NCBI GenBank assembly: GCA_030427245.1
Contig: JAUHXA010000068.1
Span: 1-36,480, forward strand
Length of the DNA: 36,480 nt
From: Bacteroidia bacterium
GTDB taxonomy: Bacteria > Bacteroidota > Bacteroidia > Chitinophagales > UBA2359
Direction: 5' to 3'
A program made the position numbers and the translations under genes. The notes under the pieces were generated by a model. That model saw only the letters and a program-made list of their open reading frames with translations, did no database searches and was not told the origin of the DNA. Numbering within the stretch: position 1 is the first letter of the stretch; every line of letters starts with the position of its first letter. Of the stretch, positions 25,525-33,634 are shown piece after piece.

Positions 25525-26550
25525 ATGGAAGTCGTTGTCGAATCATTTCAATCTCACAAAGTAGTCAAAAAATTGGCTAAAATGACTAGTTCGAATTTTA
25601 TCTTAGATTGTGATGAGGCTGTTTTGAAACTTCCTAAAGAGCTGGGTGAAGGGGAAATTAGGGCTGTTCACTTCAATGATGGGCTGAAGTTACTGACTTT
25701 TGACTGTACTTTGTATGAAGTGATGACTATTCAGTATGAAAATTCAAAATGTGTTCCGCTTCGATTTATTTACTGTTCGATGGGAGAACTCACACATTCG
25801 ATGGGAGAGGAGGACGTACAATACCAATTAAATACCTATATGGGGGCTATAGCTTGTACAAAATGCAGCACCATCGAAAAGTTTAGATATCCTTCAAATA
25901 TCCCTCTGATGATTACCATCATCCAAATAGACAGAGAAAAATATATCAAAAAAATAGAATGTAACTTACCCGATTTTCCTAAACCTATTGCAGCTATTTT
26001 TGAAGATGTCAAAGCAGAAAATTCGTTTTTGCATCAAAGCAATTACAGCTATGCGATTTCGGAGTGTTTGGATGCAATGAACAATGCTAAACATACTGGA
26101 ATTGTTAGAAGAATATTTTTGGAGTCGAAGTCGCTGGAAATTCTTTCCTATCAAATCAATCAGTTTGACGATGATATGAATTTTGAAGGGAAAAGGGTCT
26201 TGTTGAAAAAATATGATGTTGATAAAATAGTCAAAGCTAGAAATATATTAGTAGAAGATATTCAAAACCCACCAAAGATTATAGAGTTGGCCCGATTAGC
26301 TGGAATCAATCAACAAAAACTAAAACAGGGATTCAAATTGGTTTTTGATACAACGATTAATCGCTATTTGAGAGATTATCGGATGAATAAGGCTAAAATG
26401 CTGATTTTGGAAGGAAGCATGAATATAGGGGAAATTTCTCAATTAGTAGGTTATGCCAATGCAAGTCACTTTTCTAAATACTTCAAGAAAAAATACGGAG
26501 TACTTCCCAAGCAATATACTAAGAAAGTAATGACTGAAATAGCGGATTGA
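25525..26550 (+). CDS. AraC family transcriptional regulator
   Basis: This 341-aa protein has the double helix-turn-helix DNA-binding domain at its C-terminus (about 240-335). First HTH: IIELARLAGINQQKLKQGFKLVF. Second HTH: NIGEISQLVGYANASHFSKYFKKKYGVLPKQY, including the conserved G-Y-x-x-x-S-H-F-S-K-Y-F-K-K pattern. The N-terminal 230 residues are a beta-rich sensor-like region of the type seen in Bacteroidota AraC regulators that respond to siderophores or other small ligands; the ligand is unknown. The 5' region carries the 16-bp inverted repeat, a possible autoregulatory site. Candidate targets include the small protein and Dps genes downstream, but this is only suggested by proximity. 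Confidence 0.93.
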   Translation: MEVVVESFQSHKVVKKLAKMTSSNFILDCDEAVLKLPKELGEGEIRAVHFNDGLKLLTFDCTLYEVMTIQYENSKCVPLRFIYCSMGELTHSMGEEDVQYQLNTYMGAIACTKCSTIEKFRYPSNIPLMITIIQIDREKYIKKIECNLPDFPKPIAAIFEDVKAENSFLHQSNYSYAISECLDAMNNAKHTGIVRRIFLESKSLEILSYQINQFDDDMNFEGKRVLLKKYDVDKIVKARNILVEDIQNPPKIIELARLAGINQQKLKQGFKLVFDTTINRYLRDYRMNKAKMLILEGSMNIGEISQLVGYANASHFSKYFKKKYGVLPKQYTKKVMTEIAD

Positions 26551-26702
26551 AGTATAATAATTGGTTTGTTATATTTATGTTAAAAATAAGTGCTGCTTAA
26601 TGTATTGCTTATCAGCATGGTTTGTAGCTTAGTTCTATTCGGGGCATAATGTCTTCCGAATGGAGTGCGTATCTCCTATAATTTCATTTATCTTTGTGTA
26701 GA

Positions 26703-26805
26703 AGAGTTTTTGCAAAAATTAAAGCCCTCACTAACACCCCTAAGATAGCTTCTGCTTTTGTTCCTCAGTAAAGTAGGCAACTATTTGGCAGAAGCTTTTA
26801 TTTGT
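26703..26805 (+). ncRNA. Possible small RNA between the araC-like gene and the next gene
   Basis: A TATCTTTG promoter box at 26689-26696 predicts a start near 26703. About 100 nt later a 9-bp stem (AGCTTCTGC/GCAGAAGCT, 32-nt loop) is followed by TTTTATTTG. No ORF lies between. This is inference from signals only; no -33 element is obvious. Confidence 0.25.
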
Positions 26806-26863
26806 TCTTTGACATTTAAATATTGTTTATTTTTCTTTAAATAAAATTAGTTAAACGTTAAAC

Positions 26864-26950
26864 AAAAAAAGAGTTGGTATGTTATAATGCCGTAAATTGC
26901 AAAAAATACTATGGTGATGTTCACTATTAGAAATTTACCAACTTTTTTTC
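26864..26950. terminator. Long-range inverted repeat with T-tract, possible terminator
   Basis: The arms AAAAAAAGAGTTGGTA (26864-26879) and TACCAACTTTTTTT (26936-26949) pair over AGTTGGTA plus the A/T tracts, with a loop of about 56 nt. It could terminate transcription from the left or act as a structured leader element. The loop is long for an intrinsic terminator. Confidence 0.35.
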
Positions 26951-27109
26951 TATCTCAAAATTTCTCCTATAGGTGTGATTTATTGTGCGCATAACAAAAA
27001 GAATAAATGTTTTTTTGTGATATCATAGCATATTTTGATTTTTGAAAAGCACAATTCTGCGTAATTGTAGTATTTTTTTTATCAATCATTCTTTTAAATA
27101 CTTTAGATC

Positions 27110-27445
27110 ATGGATACTAACCAAATATATACCACTTTGTCAGGGGCAGTGGAAGGACTTCAAAAAGAAGGTTTTATCAATACTTTTAAGATGAAGGAAG
27201 GAGTGATGACTTGTATTGAATCAGGTAATCCTGTCCAACCAAAGGATGTTCGCATTGTTGAGTTTCACCGATTTGAAGGGGAAACAAACCCAAGTGATAT
27301 GTCTATTTTGTATGCAGTAGAATGTAAGGATTGTACTAAGGGAATTATTGTTGCAGCCTATGGAATGTATGCAGATATGGAACTGGTAGACTTTATACAA
27401 AAAGTGGAACTAAATACCGAAGAAGTACTCACTAATAATGATTAA
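27110..27445 (+). CDS. Small cytosolic protein of a Bacteroidota family often labelled phosphoribosylpyrophosphate synthetase-like
   Basis: This 111-aa protein has no signal peptide or membrane segment. The pattern LQKEGFINTFKMKEGVMTC...QPKDVRIVEFHRFEGETNPSDMSILYAVECKD..KGIIVAAYGMYAD resembles a family of about 100-aa proteins in this phylum (core DEFYRFEG.SDP.D..V.YAI....G.KG.LV.AYG.Y). Databases often call these phosphoribosylpyrophosphate synthetase, although they are far too short for that enzyme and lack its PRPP loop, so the label is not evidence of function. Two CxxC-like pairs are absent, but Cys occurs in ECKDCTKG (about 76-83). The Dps gene follows 88 bp downstream, suggesting a stress-related context. 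Confidence 0.75.
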   Translation: MDTNQIYTTLSGAVEGLQKEGFINTFKMKEGVMTCIESGNPVQPKDVRIVEFHRFEGETNPSDMSILYAVECKDCTKGIIVAAYGMYADMELVDFIQKVELNTEEVLTNND

Positions 27446-27533
27446 TATGCCTTTAGATAAGAGCTTTAAATATTACTTATCCTACCCCATAACTTCAAAG
27501 GATTTTACATTTTTCAGACCCTAATCAATAACA

Positions 27534-28028
27534 ATGACAAAGAATAAAAATATGACGACTGCGAAGAGACTTGGATTTACACAAGAAGAAACCTCAAAAG
27601 TGGTAGCTCCATTGAACGAATTATTGTGCAACTACCACGTCCATTATCAAAAGCTAAGAAATTTTCATTGGAATGTAAAAGGAGGTGATTTCTTTGACTT
27701 ACACGAAAAATTTGAGGAACTGTATGAGATGGCAAAACTCAATATAGATGAAATTGCTGAAAGGATACGTGTGTTCAATCACACGCCCATCAGTACGCTG
27801 AAAGAATACCTCGAAAAATCTACCATTGAAGAAGTCGGCACAGATTTGAGTGGAGATGAAATGGTTGCAGTAGTTATAGATGATTTTGAAAACTTGCTCA
27901 CCTTTATGGTTTCAAGTACCGACGCTGCTTCTGAAATTGGAGATGTGGGAACAATAGATCTTATCAATAACATTATCAAAGGCTTGGAGAAAAAACATTG
28001 GATGCTTCGATCCTTTTTAGATAAATAA
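27534..28028 (+). CDS. dps: Dps family DNA-binding/ferritin-like protein
   Basis: This 164-aa protein has the Dps four-helix ferritin-like pattern. LNELLCNYHVHYQKLRNFHWNVKGGDFFDLHEKFEELYEMAKLNIDEIAERIRVF contains the inter-subunit ferroxidase ligands (H in NFHWN, D in FFDLH, E in KFEEL). Dps dodecamers oxidise and store iron using H2O2 and protect DNA under starvation and oxidative stress. Length is normal. Two in-frame starts (27534 and 27552) differ by six residues; the upstream one adds a short Lys/Asn-rich tail typical of Dps N-termini. It is followed by a terminator-like hairpin, so it is probably transcribed alone or with the small protein upstream. Confidence 0.93.
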   Translation: MTKNKNMTTAKRLGFTQEETSKVVAPLNELLCNYHVHYQKLRNFHWNVKGGDFFDLHEKFEELYEMAKLNIDEIAERIRVFNHTPISTLKEYLEKSTIEEVGTDLSGDEMVAVVIDDFENLLTFMVSSTDAASEIGDVGTIDLINNIIKGLEKKHWMLRSFLDK

Positions 28029-28055
28029 TATAATGCCATTTAGTAGTGTAATTTA

Positions 28056-28100
28056 GAAATGGGCTAGCGGGAATCATATTCTCGCTCCCATTTCGTTTTT
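28056..28100 (+). terminator. Intrinsic terminator after dps
   Basis: GAAATGGGCTAGCGGGAAT pairs with ATTCTCGCTCCCATTTC (28078-28094), with a two-base bulge and one G-T type mismatch. It is followed by GTTTTTG and further T-rich sequence. Confidence 0.75.
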
Positions 28101-28134
28101 GAAATTTTTTGGAATTCTCTTTGAAGTACATTAT

Positions 28135-28240
28135 CTTAGTAAAAAAGAAAAAATAACTCATCGACCAATATTCCCCTTTTGAAAGGGGATGGGGTATGTT
28201 AGCAAAAGAAAACGAAGAGTTATTTTTTTACCCTTACTTA
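28135..28240 (+). repeat. 106-bp MITE-like dispersed repeat, copy B
   Basis: Same orientation as copy A at 18885-18990, with one difference in 106 bp. It lies in the intergenic space between dps and the holin-like gene, 45 bp before the latter's ATG. Sequence similarity stops sharply at both ends. The outer arms AAAAAATAACTC and GAGTTATTTTTT could form a stem on RNA, so it may also act as a terminator or transcript-stabilising element. Confidence 0.88.
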
Positions 28241-28285
28241 ACGATTCTTTAAGCTTGATTTTTTACTTTATAAAACTACTATCGT

Positions 28286-28621
28286 ATGCAATTCCTCATC
28301 TCAATATTATTAAATGGTCTGGCTGTTTTTTTGGCTGCCAGAATTCTCGATGGTGTAGCCGTGACAGGTTATGTAGAAGCTATTATTGTAGGAGTTATAT
28401 TAGGACTCATTAATACATTCATCAAACCCGTCATTACTTTGTTAACGCTACCTATTACCATCCTTACACTTGGGCTTTTTCTGTTGGTCATCAATGGTGT
28501 AATGGTTTTATTAGCCGATGCTCTATTGCAGGGTTTTTCGGTGAGTGGCTTAGGCGCAGCTATTTTATTTTCTATCCTCTTGGCCATTCTCAACTATTTT
28601 CTGGGCTTCCTAAAAAAATAA
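28286..28621 (+). CDS. Phage holin superfamily IV (4-TMS) membrane protein
   Basis: This 111-aa protein has four hydrophobic segments and almost no soluble part. It shows the pattern of this family: MQFLISILLNGLAVFLAARILDGV at the N-terminus, AIIVGVILGLINTFIKPVITLLTLPITILTLGLFLLVINGVMVLLAD in the centre, and a C-terminal LNYFLGFLKK. Members are widespread in bacterial chromosomes as small inner-membrane proteins. Despite the family name no link to phage lysis is implied, and no other phage gene is nearby. The 106-bp repeat lies just upstream and may influence its expression. Confidence 0.88.
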   Translation: MQFLISILLNGLAVFLAARILDGVAVTGYVEAIIVGVILGLINTFIKPVITLLTLPITILTLGLFLLVINGVMVLLADALLQGFSVSGLGAAILFSILLAILNYFLGFLKK

Positions 28622-28641
28622 GACGAATCTTTGTTGGAGAG

Positions 28642-29688
28642 CTATACAGCGTCAATTTTGGCTTGTGCTAAAAGGATGTCTTCTTTATCGGCATTGAGAG
28701 TGTCTTGATGTTCAGGAGCTTGTTCGTCATAACATAGTCGAATGTAAATAGGAAAATGGTCTGAACCACAACTGGGCAGTCGTTTTATATCCAACAATTT
28801 GAAGTGGTTGGAGTGAAAAACATGGTCCAATGGACATCGAAATACAGGATAGCGAGCATGAAAGGAATTATAAAAACCTCGTCCTATTCTTGGATCCAAT
28901 AGTTCACTGATTCGCAAAAATAGTTTTGAAGTATAAGACCAAGCTACATCGTTCAAGTCTCCTGCTACAATAATAGGCAAATTTTGTTTTCTTGCCTTTT
29001 TACCTATCGTTAATAATTCTGCGTCCCTTTCAGTAGATTGTAGACTTTCGCCAGGAACGGGCGGTTTGGGATGCAATCCATAAAATTGAACCTCTTGACC
29101 AGATGGGAGGCATACCTTTGTATGAAAAGAAGGAACTTCCTCTTCAATCAAAAATAGCACTTCAGAATCTAAAAGCGGGTACTTTGAAAAAAGTAACATG
29201 CCGTAGGTATTATTCACTGGATAGGCCATAGTATAAGGATGGCTATTTTTTAAAACAGATAGTTGATTGCTCCACCAATCGTCGGTTTCTACTAATAAAA
29301 TCAACTCGGAAGGGTAATCGGAAATTAACTCCAATAATTCATTGCTGTTTTTGTTATACATGTAAACATTGAAGATAAATAAAGTGATAATATTTTCTTC
29401 TTTTATAATGTGCCCCTTCATAGATTGCTTCGGAAATAAAGGTGTGTAAGGAACTATAAGAAAGGTGTGATATCCTATGCACGCAATCATACTCACTAAT
29501 AAAATCAACTCATGTGCGCTCTTTATATCTAAATTCTGCAAGAACAGAAGTAAACAAAATATCGAAAATACGGTAAACTGAATCTTTGGATAGTCAAAAA
29601 TTCTTATCCACCATATATCCCGTTTAATGAGAGGAAGTAAGGTGAAAAGAATCGACAACCAGCACAAAATAATAATAAAGGTTTTCAT
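28642..29688 (-). CDS. Membrane-anchored endonuclease/exonuclease/phosphatase (EEP) family protein
   Basis: This 348-aa protein has an N-terminal set of three hydrophobic helices (about 1-18, 36-53, 60-82) followed by a catalytic EEP domain on the far side of the membrane. Active-site motifs are in order: N in IFNVYMYN (about 105), E in LLVETDDWW (about 134), H in YGLHPKPP (about 205), the D-L-N of VAGDLND (about 243-245), D-H in CPLDHVFH (about 291) and the terminal GSDHFPI (about 309-315). Such proteins hydrolyse phosphodiester or phosphomonoester bonds in nucleic acids, lipids or inositol phosphates; the substrate is unknown. It converges on the holin-like gene with a 20-bp gap. A TAnnTTTG box lies upstream. 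Confidence 0.9.
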   Translation of the reverse strand: MKTFIIILCWLSILFTLLPLIKRDIWWIRIFDYPKIQFTVFSIFCLLLFLQNLDIKSAHELILLVSMIACIGYHTFLIVPYTPLFPKQSMKGHIIKEENIITLFIFNVYMYNKNSNELLELISDYPSELILLVETDDWWSNQLSVLKNSHPYTMAYPVNNTYGMLLFSKYPLLDSEVLFLIEEEVPSFHTKVCLPSGQEVQFYGLHPKPPVPGESLQSTERDAELLTIGKKARKQNLPIIVAGDLNDVAWSYTSKLFLRISELLDPRIGRGFYNSFHARYPVFRCPLDHVFHSNHFKLLDIKRLPSCGSDHFPIYIRLCYDEQAPEHQDTLNADKEDILLAQAKIDAV

Positions 29689-29718
29689 AGTACAAGATAG
29701 TTTTTTAGAATATTCTTA

Positions 29719-29726
29719 CAAAGATA
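29719..29726 (-). promoter_or_regulatory. Bacteroidota -7 box for the EEP-family gene
   Basis: The minus-strand TATCTTTG matches TAnnTTTG exactly and lies 31 bp upstream of the ATG at 29688. No clear -33 TTTG was seen. Confidence 0.5.
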
Positions 29727-29908
29727 AATTTTTCTATTTCTAATAGATATTAATTTAGTGTATTTAAATAATTTGTTTCTGAGTGAATTACACATAAATT
29801 AATTGGATTTGTGAACAAAATCAATTGTTAGGTGTTATTAATAATGACTTGCGATTACAAAACATCAGTACCTGCTGTGATAAATTTAAAATTGGAATGA
29901 GCTAATAA

Positions 29909-30066
29909 TTATTTATTTTTTTTGAACTTCAAAATCCAATTTCACAAAAATCTCGTACATCTATTACAGAACGATGAGAAAGTAAAAAATTGAGCCACAT
30001 TTTATTTATTTTTTTGAGGTTCAAAATCCAATTTCGCAAAAACCTCGTATATCATTTCAGAACAAT
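29909..30066. repeat. Two direct copies of a 65-bp sequence upstream of the first ECF sigma gene
   Basis: Copy 1 at about 29909-29974 and copy 2 at about 30002-30066 share TTATTTATTTTTTTGA, TTCAAAATCCAATTTC, CAAAAA, CTCGTA and CAGAAC blocks with a few substitutions. They are offset by about 92-93 bp. They sit 88-245 bp before the sigma factor ATG in an otherwise AT-rich gene-free region of about 465 bp (29689-30153). The remainder of that region holds the minus-strand promoter at 29719 and no ORF I would support. Confidence 0.8.
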
Positions 30067-30153
30067 CAAAAAACATTAATTTGAATTAATTTTTCTACAC
30101 TATTTTATTGGCTTTTATTTAAACCCTATTTACTAACAACAACATTGATTATT

Positions 30154-30657
30154 ATGTCAACATCCTATGTTAAGGATCAACTTCCAACTGTAGAAAAATA
30201 CCTATTAAACTTCGCATATTACATGACGAAGAACAATGCCGAAGCCCAAGATTTATATCAAGATACTGTCCTTAAAGTATTAACCAAAGGTCATCTTTTT
30301 AAGAAAGGGACCAACTTCAAAGCATGGTGCGCAACCATTATGAGAAATCTATTCATCAATGGCTATCGCCGTAAAAAGAGGGCAAATGTAGTCTTGGATC
30401 ATTCTAACAACAACTATTATATCAATTCTGGTAAAACAGTCTCCAATGATGGAGAATGGAAAGTGTCGTATAAAGAATTGGTTCATTTGGTAAATAACTT
30501 ACCAAAAACGCTTTCTGTACCTTTCGCTATGCGATTTAGAGGGTACAAATACGATGAAATAGCTAAAGAATTGGATTTGCCTATGGGAACTGTCAAGAGC
30601 CGTATCTTTTTGGCAAGACGACAGCTCAAAAAAGAATTCAATAAAAGAATGGTATAA
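30154..30657 (+). CDS. ECF-type RNA polymerase sigma factor, copy 1
   Basis: This 167-aa protein starts at ATG 30154 (MSTSYVKDQLPTVEKYL), which aligns exactly with the start of its paralog downstream; an upstream TTG would add only three residues. Region sigma-2 is NFAYYMTKNNAEAQDLYQDTVLKVL...NFKAWCATIMRNLFINGYRRKKR (about 18-75). Region sigma-4 is LPKTLSVPFAMRFRGYKYDEIAKELDLPMGTVKSRIFLARRQLKKEF (about 115-162) with its HTH. There is no sigma-1 or sigma-3, as in all ECF factors. No anti-sigma or transmembrane sensor gene is adjacent. It is preceded by a pair of 65-bp direct repeats and followed 229 bp later by a close paralog. Confidence 0.93.
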   Translation: MSTSYVKDQLPTVEKYLLNFAYYMTKNNAEAQDLYQDTVLKVLTKGHLFKKGTNFKAWCATIMRNLFINGYRRKKRANVVLDHSNNNYYINSGKTVSNDGEWKVSYKELVHLVNNLPKTLSVPFAMRFRGYKYDEIAKELDLPMGTVKSRIFLARRQLKKEFNKRMV

Positions 30658-30886
30658 GTGAACCTTCCAAAATAATTCAGACCAATAGAAATTGTAGTAA
30701 ACTCAATATCATCTATTAGTTGCATTTGAGTTTGTACTTTGAATTTGAAGTTTCACTAATCCCTTTATTGAGTCAAAATTTAAGTTTCATATATAAGAAT
30801 CACAACCCTGTGATTTGTTTGCTTTTTTCTCATATTACACTAAATGGCTTTTGATTACCTATTTTTAACCAAAACTCTTTAATGTT

Positions 30887-31390
30887 ATGTCTAAAACGCA
30901 TGTTCAGCAGCAACTTCCTTTTGTAGAAAAGTACTTAAAAAACTTCGCACTATACATGACGAAAAATAGAACGGAAGCCGAAGACTTGTACCAAGAAACA
31001 GTACTCAAAGTATTGACAAAAGGACATCTTTTTAAGGAAAACACCAATTTTAAAGCATGGTGCGCAACCATCATGAGAAATCTGTTTATCAATGGCTATC
31101 GCCGCAAAAAACAGGCAAACGTAGTGTTAGATTACTCTAATAATAACCATTATATAGATAGTGGACAAACTGTAGATAATACTGGAGAAGGAACCATATC
31201 CTACAAAGAATTGGTTCACCTGATTAATAAACTTTCCAAAGCCCTATCCGTTCCTTTCCTCATGCGATTCAGAGGTTACAAATACGAGGAAATCGCAGAA
31301 GCATTGGATTTACCAATGGGTACGGTCAAAAGTCGTATCTTCTTAGCCAGAAGACAATTGAAAAAAGAGTATCGCAAACGGATGATGTAG
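30887..31390 (+). CDS. ECF-type RNA polymerase sigma factor, copy 2
   Basis: This 167-aa protein (MSKTHVQQQLPFVEKYL) has the same length as the upstream copy and is alignable without gaps, with roughly three quarters of residues identical. Identity is strongest in the -10 binding region (NFKAWCATIMRNLFINGYRRKK) and in the -35 binding HTH (LDLPMGTVKSRIFLARRQLKKE), so both may recognise similar promoters. The differences cluster in the linker between sigma-2 and sigma-4 (YSNNNHYIDSGQTVDNTGEGTIS) and at the N-terminus. Again no anti-sigma gene is present. A strong terminator follows 20 bp after the stop; the 229 bp before it have no hairpin, so readthrough from copy 1 is possible. Confidence 0.93.
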   Translation: MSKTHVQQQLPFVEKYLKNFALYMTKNRTEAEDLYQETVLKVLTKGHLFKENTNFKAWCATIMRNLFINGYRRKKQANVVLDYSNNNHYIDSGQTVDNTGEGTISYKELVHLINKLSKALSVPFLMRFRGYKYEEIAEALDLPMGTVKSRIFLARRQLKKEYRKRMM

Positions 31391-31410
31391 AAACATTAAT
31401 AAAATAATCT

Positions 31411-31461
31411 AAAAAGGAAAAGGGCAGATTCATAACGAATCTGCCCTTTTCCTTTTTTTTT
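31411..31461 (+). terminator. Strong intrinsic terminator after the sigma factor pair
   Basis: A perfect 21-bp stem, AAAAAGGAAAAGGGCAGATTC (31411-31431) with its complement at 31437-31457, encloses a 5-nt loop and runs into T(9). Confidence 0.95.
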
Positions 31462-31542
31462 GCATAAACAATTTATCGCATTGAAGTGTAAAAGAACAGC
31501 CATCATTTTGTAGCCTTTATGCGTATATAAGAGGGAACGCCG

Positions 31543-31550
31543 TAACTTTG
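31543..31550 (+). promoter_or_regulatory. Bacteroidota -7 box (TAACTTTG) upstream of the OstA-like gene
   Basis: TAACTTTG matches TAnnTTTG exactly, 29 bp before the ATG at 31580 and after the sigma-gene terminator. Confidence 0.6.
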
Positions 31551-31579
31551 GGCCTTATTTTTAGCAATTATAGTAAAAC

Positions 31580-33589
31580 ATGAAAAGTAAAAAAATATTG
31601 AATTTCAAGTTATTCATAGTCTTTTTTATTTGTGGTTTTTCTACAAGCACATCTATGTTGGGACAAAACCAAACCTTGCAACCCATTGCCCCTGCACCTA
31701 CGTCAACAACTTCAAAAAAAACACCTCAACCCAAGTCCCCTCCTCAATCAGATACGACCTATATCGAAATCATCAATGCCAATCAATTTGAACATACAAC
31801 AATAGGAGAAGAGCAAGTCCGAAAACTAACAGGTGAAGTACAATTGCAGCAAAAAGCAGATGAAATGACTCTTTGGTGCGACAGTGCTTATTATTATTTG
31901 GACAAAGAAATCGTTGAAGCTCAAAGTAGAGTACACTTCAAACAAGGCGATTCTTTAGATATTTACTCTGATTATTTGTTTTTTGATGACAACAAAAAAA
32001 TAGCTCGTTTGGAAGGCAATGTGCATTTAGCAGACCCAAAATCCGATATATACTCCGATTACTTGCTCTACGACCTCAAGACCAAAAAAGCAATTCTCAA
32101 TGATAATGTGCATTTGACCGATGCCAAAAGTGATGTTCACAGTGATTCATTGGAGTATTTTGTGAATACCAAAATGGCGTATCTATATGACAATGTTACG
32201 ATTGAAGATAGCAAAGTAAAAGTGCGAGCCGATAAGGTTGAATATTCAGTCAATACCCGTCAGTCCATTTTGGTAGGAAAGGTGAACTTAAACGATGGCA
32301 CGATGGACTTGAGCGCAGACAGAATGGACTATGATATGAACAGCGAAGAAGGTACTTATACTGGTAACGGAAAACTGGTGAACAAAGAAACTACATTGAC
32401 AAGTCAAAAAGGGCGATACTATGGCAAAAAAGACCAAGTAATCTTTGAAAAAGATGTTCACCTTGTTTCCCCAAACTATGACATTACCACAAGCCAACTG
32501 GACTACAACATCCAGACAGAATCAGCCAAATTTAATCAAGCGACAACCATCAAACAAGAAGATGGAATCATCCAAACCGATTCGGGAGAATACAATGCCC
32601 AAAAAGACCAGTTGCAGCTGTTCAGTCGATCCACGATTGTAAACGAAAACAACGAAATTACGGCAGACGATTTTTTCTACGACAAAAAAACAGGCATCGG
32701 CAATGCCAAAGGAAACGTACTTTGGGTGGATACTGCTCGAAACCTCACTATTACAAGCGACTTTGCGGATTTTTACGATGAAGACGAAAAAGTATTTGCA
32801 TACGACAATGTGCTGCTTTCCAATGTGATAGACAACGATACGCTCTACATAACCGCAGACACACTCACGACCTACAAAAACATCACGACCACTGCCGCTA
32901 CCGACTCTACGGCTGCAAAAAGCGATACCGCCCAAGTTTTGTATGCCTACCACCATGTCAAAATGTTGAAAAGTGACCTGCAAGGTGTTTGTGATTCGCT
33001 GACTTATTCTCTCGAAGATTCCGTTTTTCGGATGTTCCAAAATCCCGTTTTGTGGGTCGATGAATTTCAGTTGAGTGCAGACACGATTCGCTTGACCACT
33101 CAAAACAACAAACCACATACCATAGACTTACTCAAATCGGCCTTTATCGGCAATCGAATACAAGAAGGAGTCTACAATCAAATTGCAGGACGCAATATCT
33201 ACGGCTTCTTCAAAGACAGCAATTTAGATTTATTGAAGGCGGAGGGCAATGCCGAAAGCGTTTATTTTGGTCAAAATGCGGAGGAAGAATTTTTAGGAAT
33301 CAACCGAGCAACTTCCAGCAAAATATGGATTTATTTTGCCGAAAAGGAAGTCAATCGAATCAAATTCATCGGACAATCCGATGCGACTTTCACACCCATT
33401 CAAAGAGCCAATTTAGCCGAATTTGTTCTGAGTGGATTTGTTTGGCAAGGCGAAAGACGACCGAAAGTATTGAAGGATTTGGTGGTTGTCGCAGATGAAG
33501 AAAGCGAGGTAAAACAGATGAAAATGAAAGAAAAAGAGATGGAATCTAGTTTGATTAGCCCTCAGAGTTTGGAGGATTTCGATAGATAA
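31580..33589 (+). CDS. OstA-like / LptA-type LPS transport protein
   Basis: This 669-aa protein has a signal peptide (about 1-29), a Pro/Thr-rich linker (about 30-62) and then a long series of OstA beta-jellyroll strands. Repeating patterns such as VHFKQGDSLDIYSDYLFFDDNKKIARLEGNVHLADPKSDIYSDYLLYDLKTKKAILNDNVHL, each about 22-24 residues long, continue to about residue 430. The start DTTYIEIINANQFEHTTIGEEQVRKLTGEVQLQQKADEMTLWCDSAYYY is typical of the Bacteroidota OstA-like family. These proteins are thought to bridge the periplasm and carry LPS to LptD. The C-terminal 200 residues are less repetitive. Its own promoter box lies upstream. The next small ORF begins after the stop in the same frame. 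Confidence 0.9.
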   Translation: MKSKKILNFKLFIVFFICGFSTSTSMLGQNQTLQPIAPAPTSTTSKKTPQPKSPPQSDTTYIEIINANQFEHTTIGEEQVRKLTGEVQLQQKADEMTLWCDSAYYYLDKEIVEAQSRVHFKQGDSLDIYSDYLFFDDNKKIARLEGNVHLADPKSDIYSDYLLYDLKTKKAILNDNVHLTDAKSDVHSDSLEYFVNTKMAYLYDNVTIEDSKVKVRADKVEYSVNTRQSILVGKVNLNDGTMDLSADRMDYDMNSEEGTYTGNGKLVNKETTLTSQKGRYYGKKDQVIFEKDVHLVSPNYDITTSQLDYNIQTESAKFNQATTIKQEDGIIQTDSGEYNAQKDQLQLFSRSTIVNENNEITADDFFYDKKTGIGNAKGNVLWVDTARNLTITSDFADFYDEDEKVFAYDNVLLSNVIDNDTLYITADTLTTYKNITTTAATDSTAAKSDTAQVLYAYHHVKMLKSDLQGVCDSLTYSLEDSVFRMFQNPVLWVDEFQLSADTIRLTTQNNKPHTIDLLKSAFIGNRIQEGVYNQIAGRNIYGFFKDSNLDLLKAEGNAESVYFGQNAEEEFLGINRATSSKIWIYFAEKEVNRIKFIGQSDATFTPIQRANLAEFVLSGFVWQGERRPKVLKDLVVVADEESEVKQMKMKEKEMESSLISPQSLEDFDR

Positions 33590-33634
33590 TATTTTTTCAC
33601 TAAAAGAATCCATTATGTCACACTTAGAAAACGT

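Larger units (their letters stand above)
26551..27109. other. 559-bp intergenic region with candidate RNA signals
   Basis: There is no credible ORF. From left to right: a TAnnTTTG box (TATCTTTG, 26689-26696); an inverted repeat AGCTTCTGC/GCAGAAGCT (26747-26755, 26788-26796) followed by TTTTATTTG; a tandem GTTAAAC-GTTAAAC (26850-26863); and a long-range inverted repeat (26864-26879 with 26936-26949) followed by a T-tract. The remaining 150 bp up to the next ATG are AT-rich with nothing recognisable. Confidence 0.6.

Noticed and set aside
28189-28413. Plus-strand frame starting inside the 106-bp repeat before the holin-like gene
   Set aside because: Its second half is an out-of-frame reading of the four-helix membrane protein; the repeat shows no coding pattern.
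28286-28621. Holin-family name as evidence of a prophage
   Set aside because: This family is common in bacterial chromosomes, and no capsid, tail, integrase or lysis gene is near.
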